7,694 bases of DNA from Nitrospirota bacterium (GTDB taxonomy: Bacteria > Nitrospirota > Thermodesulfovibrionia > Thermodesulfovibrionales > JdFR-85). Made by a program: the position numbers and the translations under genes. The stretch is from positions 1 through 7,694 of the forward strand of contig WFTX01000277.1 of NCBI GenBank assembly GCA_015485235.1, written 5' to 3'. Positions 1 to 6,167 of the stretch are shown piece after piece; positions within the stretch are counted from its first letter, which is position 1, and each line of letters begins with the position of its first letter. The notes below the pieces were generated by a model. That model did not search any database, was not told the origin of the DNA, and saw only the letters and a program-made list of their open reading frames with translations.

Positions 1-115
1 ATGTGTTTGGATAGACGAGGCAGATATTTACCCTTCCTCCCGGGTCCTTGTAGACCGTTCCCTTCTCTCTCTGAAGAAGATGGTCCGCCCTTTCGATAAG
101 TCTCCTGCTGATCAC
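1..115 (-). CDS. N-terminus of probable B12-binding/radical SAM protein (partial, runs off window)
   Basis: Reading the minus strand from GTG at 115 gives 38 open codons to the window edge. The segment with GTVYKDPGGRVNICLVYPNT is typical of the start of cobalamin-binding-type radical SAM proteins, where a Rossmann-like beta strand (NICLVYPNT) follows a short basic helix. The CxxxCxxC cluster would lie outside the window, so the assignment rests on N-terminal resemblance only. The GTG at 115 is the only ATG/GTG/TTG in frame between the upstream TAG (about 173-175) and the edge, so the start is nearly forced, although I see no good Shine-Dalgarno. The gene follows the small exported protein at 228-554 on the same strand after 112 bases. 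Alternative: another conserved protein with a similar N-terminal strand. Being a gene is more certain than the product. Confidence 0.55.
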   Translation of the reverse strand, partial: MISRRLIERADHLLQREKGTVYKDPGGRVNICLVYPNT

Positions 116-227
116 ACTATACTTTAACCGCTTTGAGGCACTGGTGACAACAAAGAAAAAAGATGATTCAGTCTAAAAAACCCTGGGATGGCGCTTCTGG
201 GGAGTGTTTCTGGACGGCCTTCGGACC

Positions 228-554
228 TCAGTAGATAGACCTTATCCTTCCCGTTCTCCTGTCGAATATTATCTCATCCACGACTTCTTTACCCTCGACA
301 ATCCTCGCCCGGATGAACCTCCCCTGTGTTTTTTCTATCTCCACATCCAGCCCCTTTTTGCCGTAGTAACTCTCAAGGGCCTTCTCGGCATCTTCCGGGC
401 TCATCATGAAGCGGCAGGCCCCGTAATGGCTGCATTCAGGACAGAAATCACCATAGGGTGTGACAGGCCGGTCTCCCCTCCAGCCGAAGCCCGCCGCAGG
501 GAAGAGGAGCGTTATAACAAGTAAACCTAATATTATGTGGGTAAACTTCCTCAT
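228..554 (-). CDS. small exported PepSY-like protein with CX2CX5C motif
   Basis: 108 residues. Residues 1-24 form a classic signal peptide: MRK, a hydrophobic core of about 15 residues, then PAAGFG, with likely cleavage before W25. The mature part begins with a cysteine motif (C38, C41, C47, with H43 between) that could bind a metal or form a disulfide. A roughly 55-residue domain follows whose alpha helix (residues 52-65) and two beta strands, ending FDRRTGRIRSIY, resemble a PepSY domain (compare the usual 'vDa.TGev' ending). PepSY proteins are periplasmic or membrane proteins often linked to sensor kinases or protease inhibition; the function here is inferred only. The gene follows the histidine kinase by 55 bases but has its own candidate regulator site at 578-592, exactly 23 bases before the ATG. 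No clear Shine-Dalgarno precedes the start. Confidence 0.8.
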   Translation of the reverse strand: MRKFTHIILGLLVITLLFPAAGFGWRGDRPVTPYGDFCPECSHYGACRFMMSPEDAEKALESYYGKKGLDVEIEKTQGRFIRARIVEGKEVVDEIIFDRRTGRIRSIY

Positions 555-577
555 GTTAATATGCTATGTTAAAAAGA

Positions 578-592
578 TGAAGGAAATATGAA
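578..592 (-). promoter_or_regulatory. candidate response-regulator box upstream of the PepSY-like gene
   Basis: The plus strand reads TGAAGGAAATATGAA; on the coding strand this is TTCATATTTCCTTCA, two TTCA units at 11-base spacing. It lies 23 bases before the ATG at 554. It matches 14 of 15 bases of the element at 2701-2715, which lies at the same distance before the response regulator ATG. The 11-base direct-repeat geometry is that of PhoB/OmpR-family operators. The spacing would place the box over the -35 region. Confidence 0.55.
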
Positions 593-609
593 GATGTTTT
601 CTTCATCTC

Positions 610-1995
610 TCAACCCTCGAAGTAAAGCCTGAACTCTGATCCCTTGCCGGGACTGCTCTGGACCTCTATCCTCCCGCCGAGTGTCTCCGTGAGTTCCTTC
701 ACGATGGCAAGCCCCAGGCCACGCCCTGTCGAGTTCTCGCCCTTGTAGAACCGGTTGAATATCTTTTCAAGTTCATCGTCGGAGATTCCCCTGCCTGTAT
801 CAGTGATACTGATCAGAAAACCCCTTTCCGTCTCATTTTCTACGGGACGCCATCTCACAGTAACCGAGCCATGCTCTACGTATTTGTAGGCATCGGTGAG
901 GATGTTCTTTATGATGATGTGGAGCTTCTCAGGGTCAGTCCGGACGGTCATCTCCGGTCCTGATGATTCAAGGGATATGCCCTTTTCTTCGAAGATATGC
1001 TTCATCCCGTCGATGATTGAGCCTATGAATTCATGAAGAGCTATCTCTTCCATTTCTCTCTTCTTGAAGAAACTTGCCTCAGCCCTTGTGATATCCTCAA
1101 TCCCTTCAATCAGTGAGATTATCCTGTCTATCTCATGGGCTATGTTCTTGAGGGCGGCATCACGGTCTGTTACAATCCCGTCTTCGATGGCCTCGATATT
1201 ACCCTTGATTATGGTAAGGGGGGTCCTGAGTTCGTGGGCGATGTTGGATGTGAGGTGTTTCCTGAGGGCGTCTTCCCGCCTGAGGGCCTCGGCCATGTAG
1301 TTGAATGTCTCCGTGAGGGTCTGGACTTCGTCTGCTTTTCCGGAAAGGGTTGAGAGCACCGGGAGGGGCTTCTTCTTTTCCAGTTCCACCGACAGGTCAC
1401 CTTCGGCAATCTTGCGGGCCCCCTTTGTGAGAAGCCTGAGCGGTCTTGAGAGAAATATCGTAAAGAGGATGGAAAGAAGCAGTGCTCCGCCTCCTGCAAT
1501 CATGAAGGAGATAAGCAGAAACTGTTTTCCCCTTTTCATGAAGATGTCTTCCTTTTCAGGTATGTATCCAAGCCTTCTTAAGGGACGGAGGTGGATCTTC
1601 CCTATCTCCTTTCCCCCGGCATACAGCGGATACCAGGTGTACTCACCGCTTCCTGTGGGGAGTTCAAAGAGGGCGTTCATTCTTCTCAGCATGGACGGGC
1701 TGAGACTGGTGAGGACATCTACAGAGGAGAGGAGCCTCTTTCCGTCAGGGGTGGTTATGTAGGCCTCAAACCCGAGCATCATACCCCAGTGGAGGGCTTC
1801 AGTGAGCAGGGGAATGTCCCAGTGGTCCTCCCTGTAGCTTCCCTCAACGGTTGCGAGGACCCAGTAGATTTTGTCCTCCCTGGTGCTTTCGACATATTCC
1901 TGGAAGTCCCTGATGATCAGCCTTTCAAAGACGATATTTGAGAGGAGGGCGAGAAAGATAATCAGGATGAAGGATAGGAAGAGCTTAGTCCGCAT
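610..1995 (-). CDS. HAMP-domain sensor histidine kinase with N-box Asn to Asp change
   Basis: 461 residues from ATG at 1995. A TTG one codon upstream could also be read. In order: TM1 (about 4-23); a periplasmic sensor of about 130 residues with no recognised fold; TM2 (about 159-182); HAMP (about 183-238); dimerisation/phosphoacceptor helix with NIAHELRTP, His254; and an HATPase with G1 DTGRG (399-403), F box NRFYKG and G2 GRGLGLAI (from about 424). Layout and H box resemble BaeS/PhoR-type kinases. It should autophosphorylate His254 and pass phosphate to Asp53 of the upstream regulator, whose stop overlaps this ATG by 11 bases. Oddity: the N box reads NILTDAYKY, with Asp368 where the Mg-coordinating Asn normally sits (codon 892-894, GAT). 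The signal sensed is unknown. Family assignment is sure; catalytic status is open. Confidence 0.95.
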   Translation of the reverse strand: MRTKLFLSFILIIFLALLSNIVFERLIIRDFQEYVESTREDKIYWVLATVEGSYREDHWDIPLLTEALHWGMMLGFEAYITTPDGKRLLSSVDVLTSLSPSMLRRMNALFELPTGSGEYTWYPLYAGGKEIGKIHLRPLRRLGYIPEKEDIFMKRGKQFLLISFMIAGGGALLLSILFTIFLSRPLRLLTKGARKIAEGDLSVELEKKKPLPVLSTLSGKADEVQTLTETFNYMAEALRREDALRKHLTSNIAHELRTPLTIIKGNIEAIEDGIVTDRDAALKNIAHEIDRIISLIEGIEDITRAEASFFKKREMEEIALHEFIGSIIDGMKHIFEEKGISLESSGPEMTVRTDPEKLHIIIKNILTDAYKYVEHGSVTVRWRPVENETERGFLISITDTGRGISDDELEKIFNRFYKGENSTGRGLGLAIVKELTETLGGRIEVQSSPGKGSEFRLYFEG

Positions 1996-2677
1996 CAACC
2001 TGGCCGGTAAACTTGTAGCCTACACCGTAGACAGTCTTTATATAAACCGGACTTCGGGGGTTGTCCTCAATCTTCTGGCGGATATTCTTTATGTGGGCGT
2101 CTATGGTTCTGTCATAACCTTCAAAATCGTAGCCAAGGATGGTGTTTACCAGTTGCAGGCGGGTGAAGACCTGACCCGGCCTTTCTGCGAGAGTTTGAAG
2201 AATCCTGAACTCCGTAGGAGTGAGAGTAACGGCATCTCCTGCCTTTCTTGTCTCCATGGTAGAGGGGCTGATGACAAGATCCCCTTTGTTAAAGCTGAGT
2301 TCTTCCCTCCCTTTCCTGGTTCTCCTCAGCAGTGCCTTTACCCGTGCAACCACCTCACGGGGACTGAAAGGTTTTACGACATAATCGTCCGCTCCCATCC
2401 CGAGCCCCCGGATCCTGTCTTCCTCATCACTCTTGGCAGTGAGCATCAGGATGGGGATATCAGAGTCATTCCTTACTGATTCACAGATCTCTTCCCCCTG
2501 AATGTCCGGTAGCATCAGGTCCAGGATTATCAGGTCAAAACCGCCCTTCAGGAGTTTAATGGCCTTCCTGCCCGTATCCGCAGTGGATACCGTAAAGCCT
2601 TCCTTCTCAAGATAGGCGGTGAGTATCTCCGATATCTGCCTTTCGTCCTCTACTATGAGTATCTTGCCTTTTTCCAT
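1985..2677 (-). CDS. OmpR/PhoB-family DNA-binding response regulator
   Basis: 230 residues from ATG at 2677. Residues 1-120 form a receiver: acidic pocket VEDE (9-12), phospho-acceptor Asp53 in ILDLMLPD, Thr80 and Lys102 in VVKPF, all canonical. Residues 125-227 form a winged-helix domain with the recognition helix segment around DRTIDAHIKNIRQKI and the C-terminal hairpin TVYGVGYKF. A TTG at 2731 would add 18 residues, but the receiver begins at MEKGKILIVEDE, as is usual for the family, and the repeated element at 2701-2715 argues for promoter DNA there, so I chose 2677. No Shine-Dalgarno is evident, and the transcript may be nearly leaderless. The stop overlaps the kinase start (ATGCGGACTAA), which suggests translational coupling. 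The gene is probably autoregulated through 2701-2715. Confidence 0.96.
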   Translation of the reverse strand: MEKGKILIVEDERQISEILTAYLEKEGFTVSTADTGRKAIKLLKGGFDLIILDLMLPDIQGEEICESVRNDSDIPILMLTAKSDEEDRIRGLGMGADDYVVKPFSPREVVARVKALLRRTRKGREELSFNKGDLVISPSTMETRKAGDAVTLTPTEFRILQTLAERPGQVFTRLQLVNTILGYDFEGYDRTIDAHIKNIRQKIEDNPRSPVYIKTVYGVGYKFTGQVDAD

Positions 2678-2700
2678 GTATATACGATAATACAATATTT

Positions 2701-2715
2701 TGAAGGAAATGTGAA
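2701..2715 (-). promoter_or_regulatory. candidate autoregulatory response-regulator box
   Basis: The plus strand reads TGAAGGAAATGTGAA; the coding strand reads TTCACATTTCCTTCA, with TTCA units 11 bases apart. It starts 23 bases before the ATG at 2677, the same distance as the near-identical copy before the gene at 228-554. On the coding strand TATTAT begins 9 bases after the box and could serve as -10, putting the box over the -35 as in PhoB-type class II activation. The gap between the ATPase stop and the regulator start is only 70 bases. Confidence 0.55.
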
Positions 2716-2747
2716 TACCTCGCCACTCCAATATATCTTGAGAAAAG

Positions 2748-4841
2748 TCAATTTTTCTGAAAAAGCTGGTTGATCATGAAAACCAGCTTGTGTGTGTTGA
2801 GGGGCCGGTATATTATGTTCTGGTATCCTTCCTCTTCAAGCCGTTCTCTCATGGATCTCAGTTTTGCATCGGCGACAGAGATTACAGGTAGATAGGCGAA
2901 TCGTATATTTTCTCTGAGTTGCTTCATGGGAGATTCGACGCCGTTTCCAGAGGAGATACCCATGATGACAAGGTCAGGGCTTTCCCTCTCAAGGGCCTCC
3001 TGAAAATCCGACACTGCTCCATTTACCACACGATAGTCCTCCATCTCAAGGGTGGACTGCACAAGCCTTTTGTCGGAAGGCTTCAGGTTGTAAAGCAGAA
3101 CCTTTCTGGATTTGCATTTCAGAGCCGGTGCAGGTAAGGGAACTTTCTTCTGGAAAGGCACCTTGGAGATGATTTCTTCCACTGTCGTAATCCCATTCTT
3201 TACCTTCTCCCAGGCATCCTCAAAGAGTGTTCTTGTGCCTGATTCCTTTGCGACCTCAAGGAGTTCATCCTCAGTGAAATGCCTTGCAATAAGCCGTTTC
3301 ATAGGTGTGGTCATCCGAAGGAACTCATAAACCCCTATCCGTCCTTTATATCCGGTGTAGTGGCACTCCCTGCATCCCTTTCCTCTGTAATATCTGGAAA
3401 GGGGCGGGAAATCGAGCCGTCTGATTTCTTCGGGTGGATCTGCCTCTTCCCTGCAATGGGGACAGATCTTTCTTATCAGTCTCTGGGCGAGTATCCCCGT
3501 TACGGCGGATGTGACCAGATAGGGTGCAAGCCCTATATCGATAAGCCGGGTTATTGTGGATGTTGTATCATTGGTATGAACAGTGCTCAGGACAAAGTGC
3601 CCCGTAAGAGCTGAACGGGCTGCTATCTCCGCCGTATCAATGTCCCGTATCTCGCCTACCATGATTACATCAGGGTCCTGTCTGAGGACGGACCTGAGGG
3701 CATTGGCAAAGCCAAAACCTATGGCCTCATTCACCCCTACCTGGGTTATGCCTTCAAGCTTGTATTCCACGGGGTCTTCAATGGTTATTATATTCTTTGT
3801 TTCGGTCTGGAGTTTCTGGAGTATTGCATAGAGGCTTGTGGTCTTCCCGCTTCCAGTGGGTCCTGTTACCAGTAGCATCCCCTGGGGCTGGGAGACGAGT
3901 TCCATAAGCGGTTTGAGGAGGACTTCCGGCATTCCTAAACCGGACAATGGAATCAGACCGGTAGTGGGGTCCAGAAGCCTGATCACTATCTTTTCACCAT
4001 ACACCGAGGGAAGGGTTGATATCCTGAGTTCAATCTTCTTGTCTTCCAGCTTGAGAGAGCTCCGGCCGTCCTGGGGCAGCCTCCTGTTTGTTATGTCGAG
4101 GTTTGAGATGATCTTTATCCTGGAGATAACGGAGTCCTGGATGTGCTTGGGGTACTTAAGGATATTCTTCAGAAGTCCGTCTATCCTGTATCTGACCTGG
4201 ACAAAACTCTCGGTGGGCTCTATATGAATGTCGCTTGCCCCTGACTTGACGGCATCCACGAGTATCATGGTGACCAGTTTGACAATGGGAGGGGCCTCGC
4301 TCATCTTGTAGAGGGAGCGGATGTTCACTTCCTGCCGGTCATCACCTTCTTCCTCCTTTATGAACTCAACGCCGTCATAGGAAGGTATCTCCTTGAGCAG
4401 GCTCCAGGTCTTCTCCTCCGAGCCGTAGAGCCTCTCAATAGCACCTAAAATATTTGACTCGGGAGCAATTGCCACCGTCACCTTCAGGCCGGAGTTGAAG
4501 GCGATTTCGTCAATTGTCTCCCAGTCGAGGGGGTCGGCCATTGCAAGGAGGAGCCTTTTGTCCTGTTTCTCAAGGGGAAGGACTATCTTTTTCTCAGCAG
4601 TCTTTTTGGGAACAATGGATAGAAGTTCCTGAGTTATTTCATAGTCATTACAGTCCACAAGGGGGAGGTTCAACTGTCTGGCAAGGGCCTCGGCGATCTG
4701 CTGTTCATTGACAATCCCCAGCTCGATCAGGATTTTTCCCAGGCGCTTGTTCTTTCCCTTTTGCAGATTGAGGGCCTTCTCGAGATCCTCCTCAGAGAGC
4801 AGCCCGGCCTCGATCAGTACCTCTCCAAGCCTCTTTTTCAA
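2748..4841 (-). CDS. PilB/GspE-family secretion/pilus ATPase with C-terminal pseudo-receiver domain
   Basis: 697 residues from TTG at 4841. A hexameric cytoplasmic ATPase of this type powers assembly of a type IV pilus or type II-like pseudopilus. An MshEN domain opens the protein (KKRLGEVLIEAGLL at the start). The AAA core has RYRIDG and the Asp-box region LPQDGR (about 255-260), Walker A GPTGSGKT (327-334), Walker B DVIMVGEIRD (about 391-400), the His-box region STVHTND, and a zinc tetracysteine CPHC (460/463) with CREC (490/493). Residues from about 575 to 697 resemble a CheY-like receiver but have Gly628 in place of the acceptor Asp and lack the acidic pair, the Thr and the Lys. A GTG at 4889 would give 713 residues but has no ribosome site, whereas TAAGGAGG lies 8 bases before the TTG. 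No pilC, pilM or pilin genes are in view, so the exact system is unknown. Confidence 0.93.
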   Translation of the reverse strand: MKKRLGEVLIEAGLLSEEDLEKALNLQKGKNKRLGKILIELGIVNEQQIAEALARQLNLPLVDCNDYEITQELLSIVPKKTAEKKIVLPLEKQDKRLLLAMADPLDWETIDEIAFNSGLKVTVAIAPESNILGAIERLYGSEEKTWSLLKEIPSYDGVEFIKEEEGDDRQEVNIRSLYKMSEAPPIVKLVTMILVDAVKSGASDIHIEPTESFVQVRYRIDGLLKNILKYPKHIQDSVISRIKIISNLDITNRRLPQDGRSSLKLEDKKIELRISTLPSVYGEKIVIRLLDPTTGLIPLSGLGMPEVLLKPLMELVSQPQGMLLVTGPTGSGKTTSLYAILQKLQTETKNIITIEDPVEYKLEGITQVGVNEAIGFGFANALRSVLRQDPDVIMVGEIRDIDTAEIAARSALTGHFVLSTVHTNDTTSTITRLIDIGLAPYLVTSAVTGILAQRLIRKICPHCREEADPPEEIRRLDFPPLSRYYRGKGCRECHYTGYKGRIGVYEFLRMTTPMKRLIARHFTEDELLEVAKESGTRTLFEDAWEKVKNGITTVEEIISKVPFQKKVPLPAPALKCKSRKVLLYNLKPSDKRLVQSTLEMEDYRVVNGAVSDFQEALERESPDLVIMGISSGNGVESPMKQLRENIRFAYLPVISVADAKLRSMRERLEEEGYQNIIYRPLNTHKLVFMINQLFQKN

Positions 4842-4849
4842 CTCTCCGG

Positions 4850-4857
4850 CCTCCTTA
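4850..4857 (-). promoter_or_regulatory. strong Shine-Dalgarno that decides the ATPase start
   Basis: The minus strand reads TAAGGAGG here, followed by 8 bases and then TTG at 4841. The upstream GTG at 4889 is preceded only by a run of C and AT-rich bases. The MshEN domain also begins just after the TTG, so the TTG start fits both the ribosome site and the domain boundary. Confidence 0.65.
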
Positions 4858-4914
4858 CAGGGAATTTCCTTTATTTCCTTATCGGACACGGGGGGTTAAA
4901 CTTTAGGAAGGCTT

Positions 4915-5094
4915 TCAGTCTCCTTCATCCCCTGTCTCTTCCACCTCCTCTTCATAAAAATCCCTTGCCCCTTCAAGGGTCCAGCCGCAGAAGGGACAGA
5001 CGATCTTTTTCCTGCTTACAGTGAGGTCCCCTTCCTCGACATACCATTCTTCAAGCTCATGTCCACAGTTATAGCAGATATTGCCCCTTACCAT
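4915..5094 (-). CDS. small zinc-ribbon protein, 59 residues
   Basis: ATG at 5094 to TGA at 4915-4917 encodes 59 residues. Two CxxC knuckles (C7/C10 in CYNCGHEL and C33/C36 in CPFCGWTL) are 22 residues apart, the arrangement of a rubredoxin-like or zinc-ribbon fold that would hold one zinc. The tail from about residue 47 is strongly acidic (EEEVEETGDEGD). It lies between the HAD phosphatase (69-base gap) and the ATPase on the same strand; its stop is 73 bases from the TTG start and 25 bases from the alternative GTG. No membrane segment or signal peptide is present, so it is cytoplasmic. It could be a nucleic-acid-binding, transcription-associated or adaptor protein. Only the fold is supported, not a function. 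The upstream AAGAGA is at best a weak ribosome site. Confidence 0.75.
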   Translation of the reverse strand: MVRGNICYNCGHELEEWYVEEGDLTVSRKKIVCPFCGWTLEGARDFYEEEVEETGDEGD

Positions 5095-5163
5095 GTCATG
5101 ATTCTCTTATATTGCTGAGAGCTTTTCATTTATGAGCAGGATGGTTCAGAACGGACGGTTGTA

Positions 5164-5766
5164 TCAGAGATCCTGAAGAATATCCCTCGAAATCTCCCTC
5201 AAAGAGTTGTAAAGATTGAAGCCATTGCCTCTGCACTCCTCGTTCCAGGGGAATCTCAGTCCTGCCGTTCTTATACTCATGGAAGATGCCTTCTCAAGGA
5301 TGTGGGGGGCATCATCGATTACGCAGTAGCAACTCTCCGAGAAAAGGACGGTCTTGTCAAAGGAGAGGTGGAGTTCGTCGTATGGAAGGCCGTGTTGTCT
5401 GAGCCAGTTTTCCGTAGGCTCTCTGAATACCGGATCCCGGTGTGAGGCGATTATGAGATGAAACCCCTTTTCTTTCAGGGTTGAGAGGAACTCTCCTGCT
5501 TCAGGGTAGGGGCGGTATTCCGGGGAATCCTGGTTCGAGTGGATGGAGTGGATTGCATTGAAGAACTCACTGGCTGTACAATAGTCTTCCCAGAAGTCCC
5601 AGTCACGCCATTCCTTTACAGGGGGAAAGTCAGGATTGATCCTTCGGAGTTTTGCATGGAGCACATCGCAGAACTGCCAGAGGGTATTGTCTATGTCAAT
5701 AACAGCTATCCTGTCCATTTTATTCAAACCAAGATATTTTAAAACTTGCCGCTCCGTTATTTCCAT
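5164..5766 (-). CDS. HAD-superfamily phosphatase, 5'-nucleotidase-like
   Basis: 200 residues from ATG at 5766. All four HAD motifs are visible: motif I DIDNTLW (nucleophile Asp24, acid/base Asp26), motif II Ser108 in IIASHRD, motif III Lys138 in FDKT, and motif IV the Asp pair 151/152 in VIDDAP. The roughly 70-residue insert between motifs I and II (Trp-rich, KEWRDWDFWEDY) would be a helical C1-type cap, as in the 5'(3')-deoxyribonucleotidase (NT5C) branch, so a small phosphomonoester such as a nucleotide is a likely substrate. The substrate is inferred from family only. An internal ATG at 5718 (Met17) gives MDRIAVIDIDNTLW, a common HAD start; neither ATG has a good ribosome site, so the first 16 residues are uncertain. 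It is the first gene of the leftward block, facing the 510-base intergenic region. Confidence 0.85.
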   Translation of the reverse strand: MEITERQVLKYLGLNKMDRIAVIDIDNTLWQFCDVLHAKLRRINPDFPPVKEWRDWDFWEDYCTASEFFNAIHSIHSNQDSPEYRPYPEAGEFLSTLKEKGFHLIIASHRDPVFREPTENWLRQHGLPYDELHLSFDKTVLFSESCYCVIDDAPHILEKASSMSIRTAGLRFPWNEECRGNGFNLYNSLREISRDILQDL

Positions 5767-5928
5767 ATTTTTTATAATGGTCCGGGCTTGAAATTGAGTT
5801 GTTTCTTGACGATGTTGTGAATATGCATAGTGAGCGATTGATACGATTAAAAATGTAATAAGATAAAAACTTTCTTATCCGGCACGGACTCGTATCGAGC
5901 ATATCGAAGATACCCCGCGGTCTTGCCA

Positions 5929-6018
5929 GCCCGTATCGTGGCCTGCCCGATTCGTGGCCCAATAAATTGATCTTAAGGTTGCTTAAGCCGTGAGGCGGGC
6001 AGAGGGCGTTGATACGGC
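5929..6018. other. nested inverted repeats, candidate structured RNA or DNA element
   Basis: Three nested pairs are consistent with one fold: CCGTATC (5931-5937) with GATACGG (6011-6017), CTGCCCG (5943-5949) with CGGGCAG (5996-6002), and an inner hairpin CTTAAG-GTTG-CTTAAG (5972-5987). The outer stem can gain a G-C pair (5929/6018) by bulging one C. I do not recognise a known riboswitch or small RNA family, and the strand of any transcript is undetermined. Confidence 0.3.
5930..5959. repeat. imperfect tandem direct repeat, 16-base period
   Basis: CCCGTATCGTGGCC (5930-5943) recurs as CCCGATTCGTGGCC (5946-5959), with 12 of 14 bases identical. The repeat overlaps the left arms of the nested inverted repeats. 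It may be a pair of protein-binding half-sites or a by-product of the folded element. Confidence 0.4.
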
Positions 6019-6106
6019 TAAAATATCTTCAAGGGCCTTTCAGCGTAAAGGAATTTCTGCTGACCGGGTGATATTTATTCAATAAACATAAGAAAGCCTG
6101 GGCTTA

Positions 6107-6124
6107 TATTAAATTATTTTAATA
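6107..6124. repeat. AT-only perfect hairpin
   Basis: TATTAAA (6107-6113), loop TTAT, TTTAATA (6118-6124). This is a perfect 7-base-pair inverted repeat made only of A and T. It is too weak for an intrinsic terminator and may be an operator or simply AT-rich spacer about 35 bases upstream of the candidate extended -10. Confidence 0.3.
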
Positions 6125-6158
6125 ATACTCAAGAGCTGCTCTACTTGAATTTACTTTG

Positions 6159-6167
6159 TGCTATAAT
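6159..6167 (+). promoter_or_regulatory. candidate extended -10 promoter for the HAMP-cytochrome operon
   Basis: TGCTATAAT is a perfect sigma-70 -10 hexamer preceded by the extended TGn element. No good -35 is found 16-18 bases upstream, which is common for extended -10 promoters. The leader would be about 100 bases. A second TATAAT at 6239-6244 could give a leader of roughly 26 bases but has no TGn and no -35. Confidence 0.4.

Noticed and set aside
175..180. Run of T on the minus strand after the PepSY-like gene as an intrinsic terminator
   Set aside because: I found no stem longer than 3-4 base pairs immediately before it.
204..524. 106-codon plus-strand reading frame
   Set aside because: Antisense to the PepSY-like gene, with no motif or ribosome site. 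The minus-strand frame has a signal peptide and a recognisable domain.
1871..2479. 202-codon plus-strand reading frame
   Set aside because: It lies antisense to the response regulator and kinase, which have clear family motifs. It is a shadow frame.
5720..5962. 80-codon minus-strand reading frame upstream of, and overlapping, the HAD gene start
   Set aside because: It overlaps the HAD N-terminus in another frame, has no ribosome site, and its composition (low complexity, Asn/Ser/Arg-rich) is unlike a protein. It is covered as intergenic DNA.
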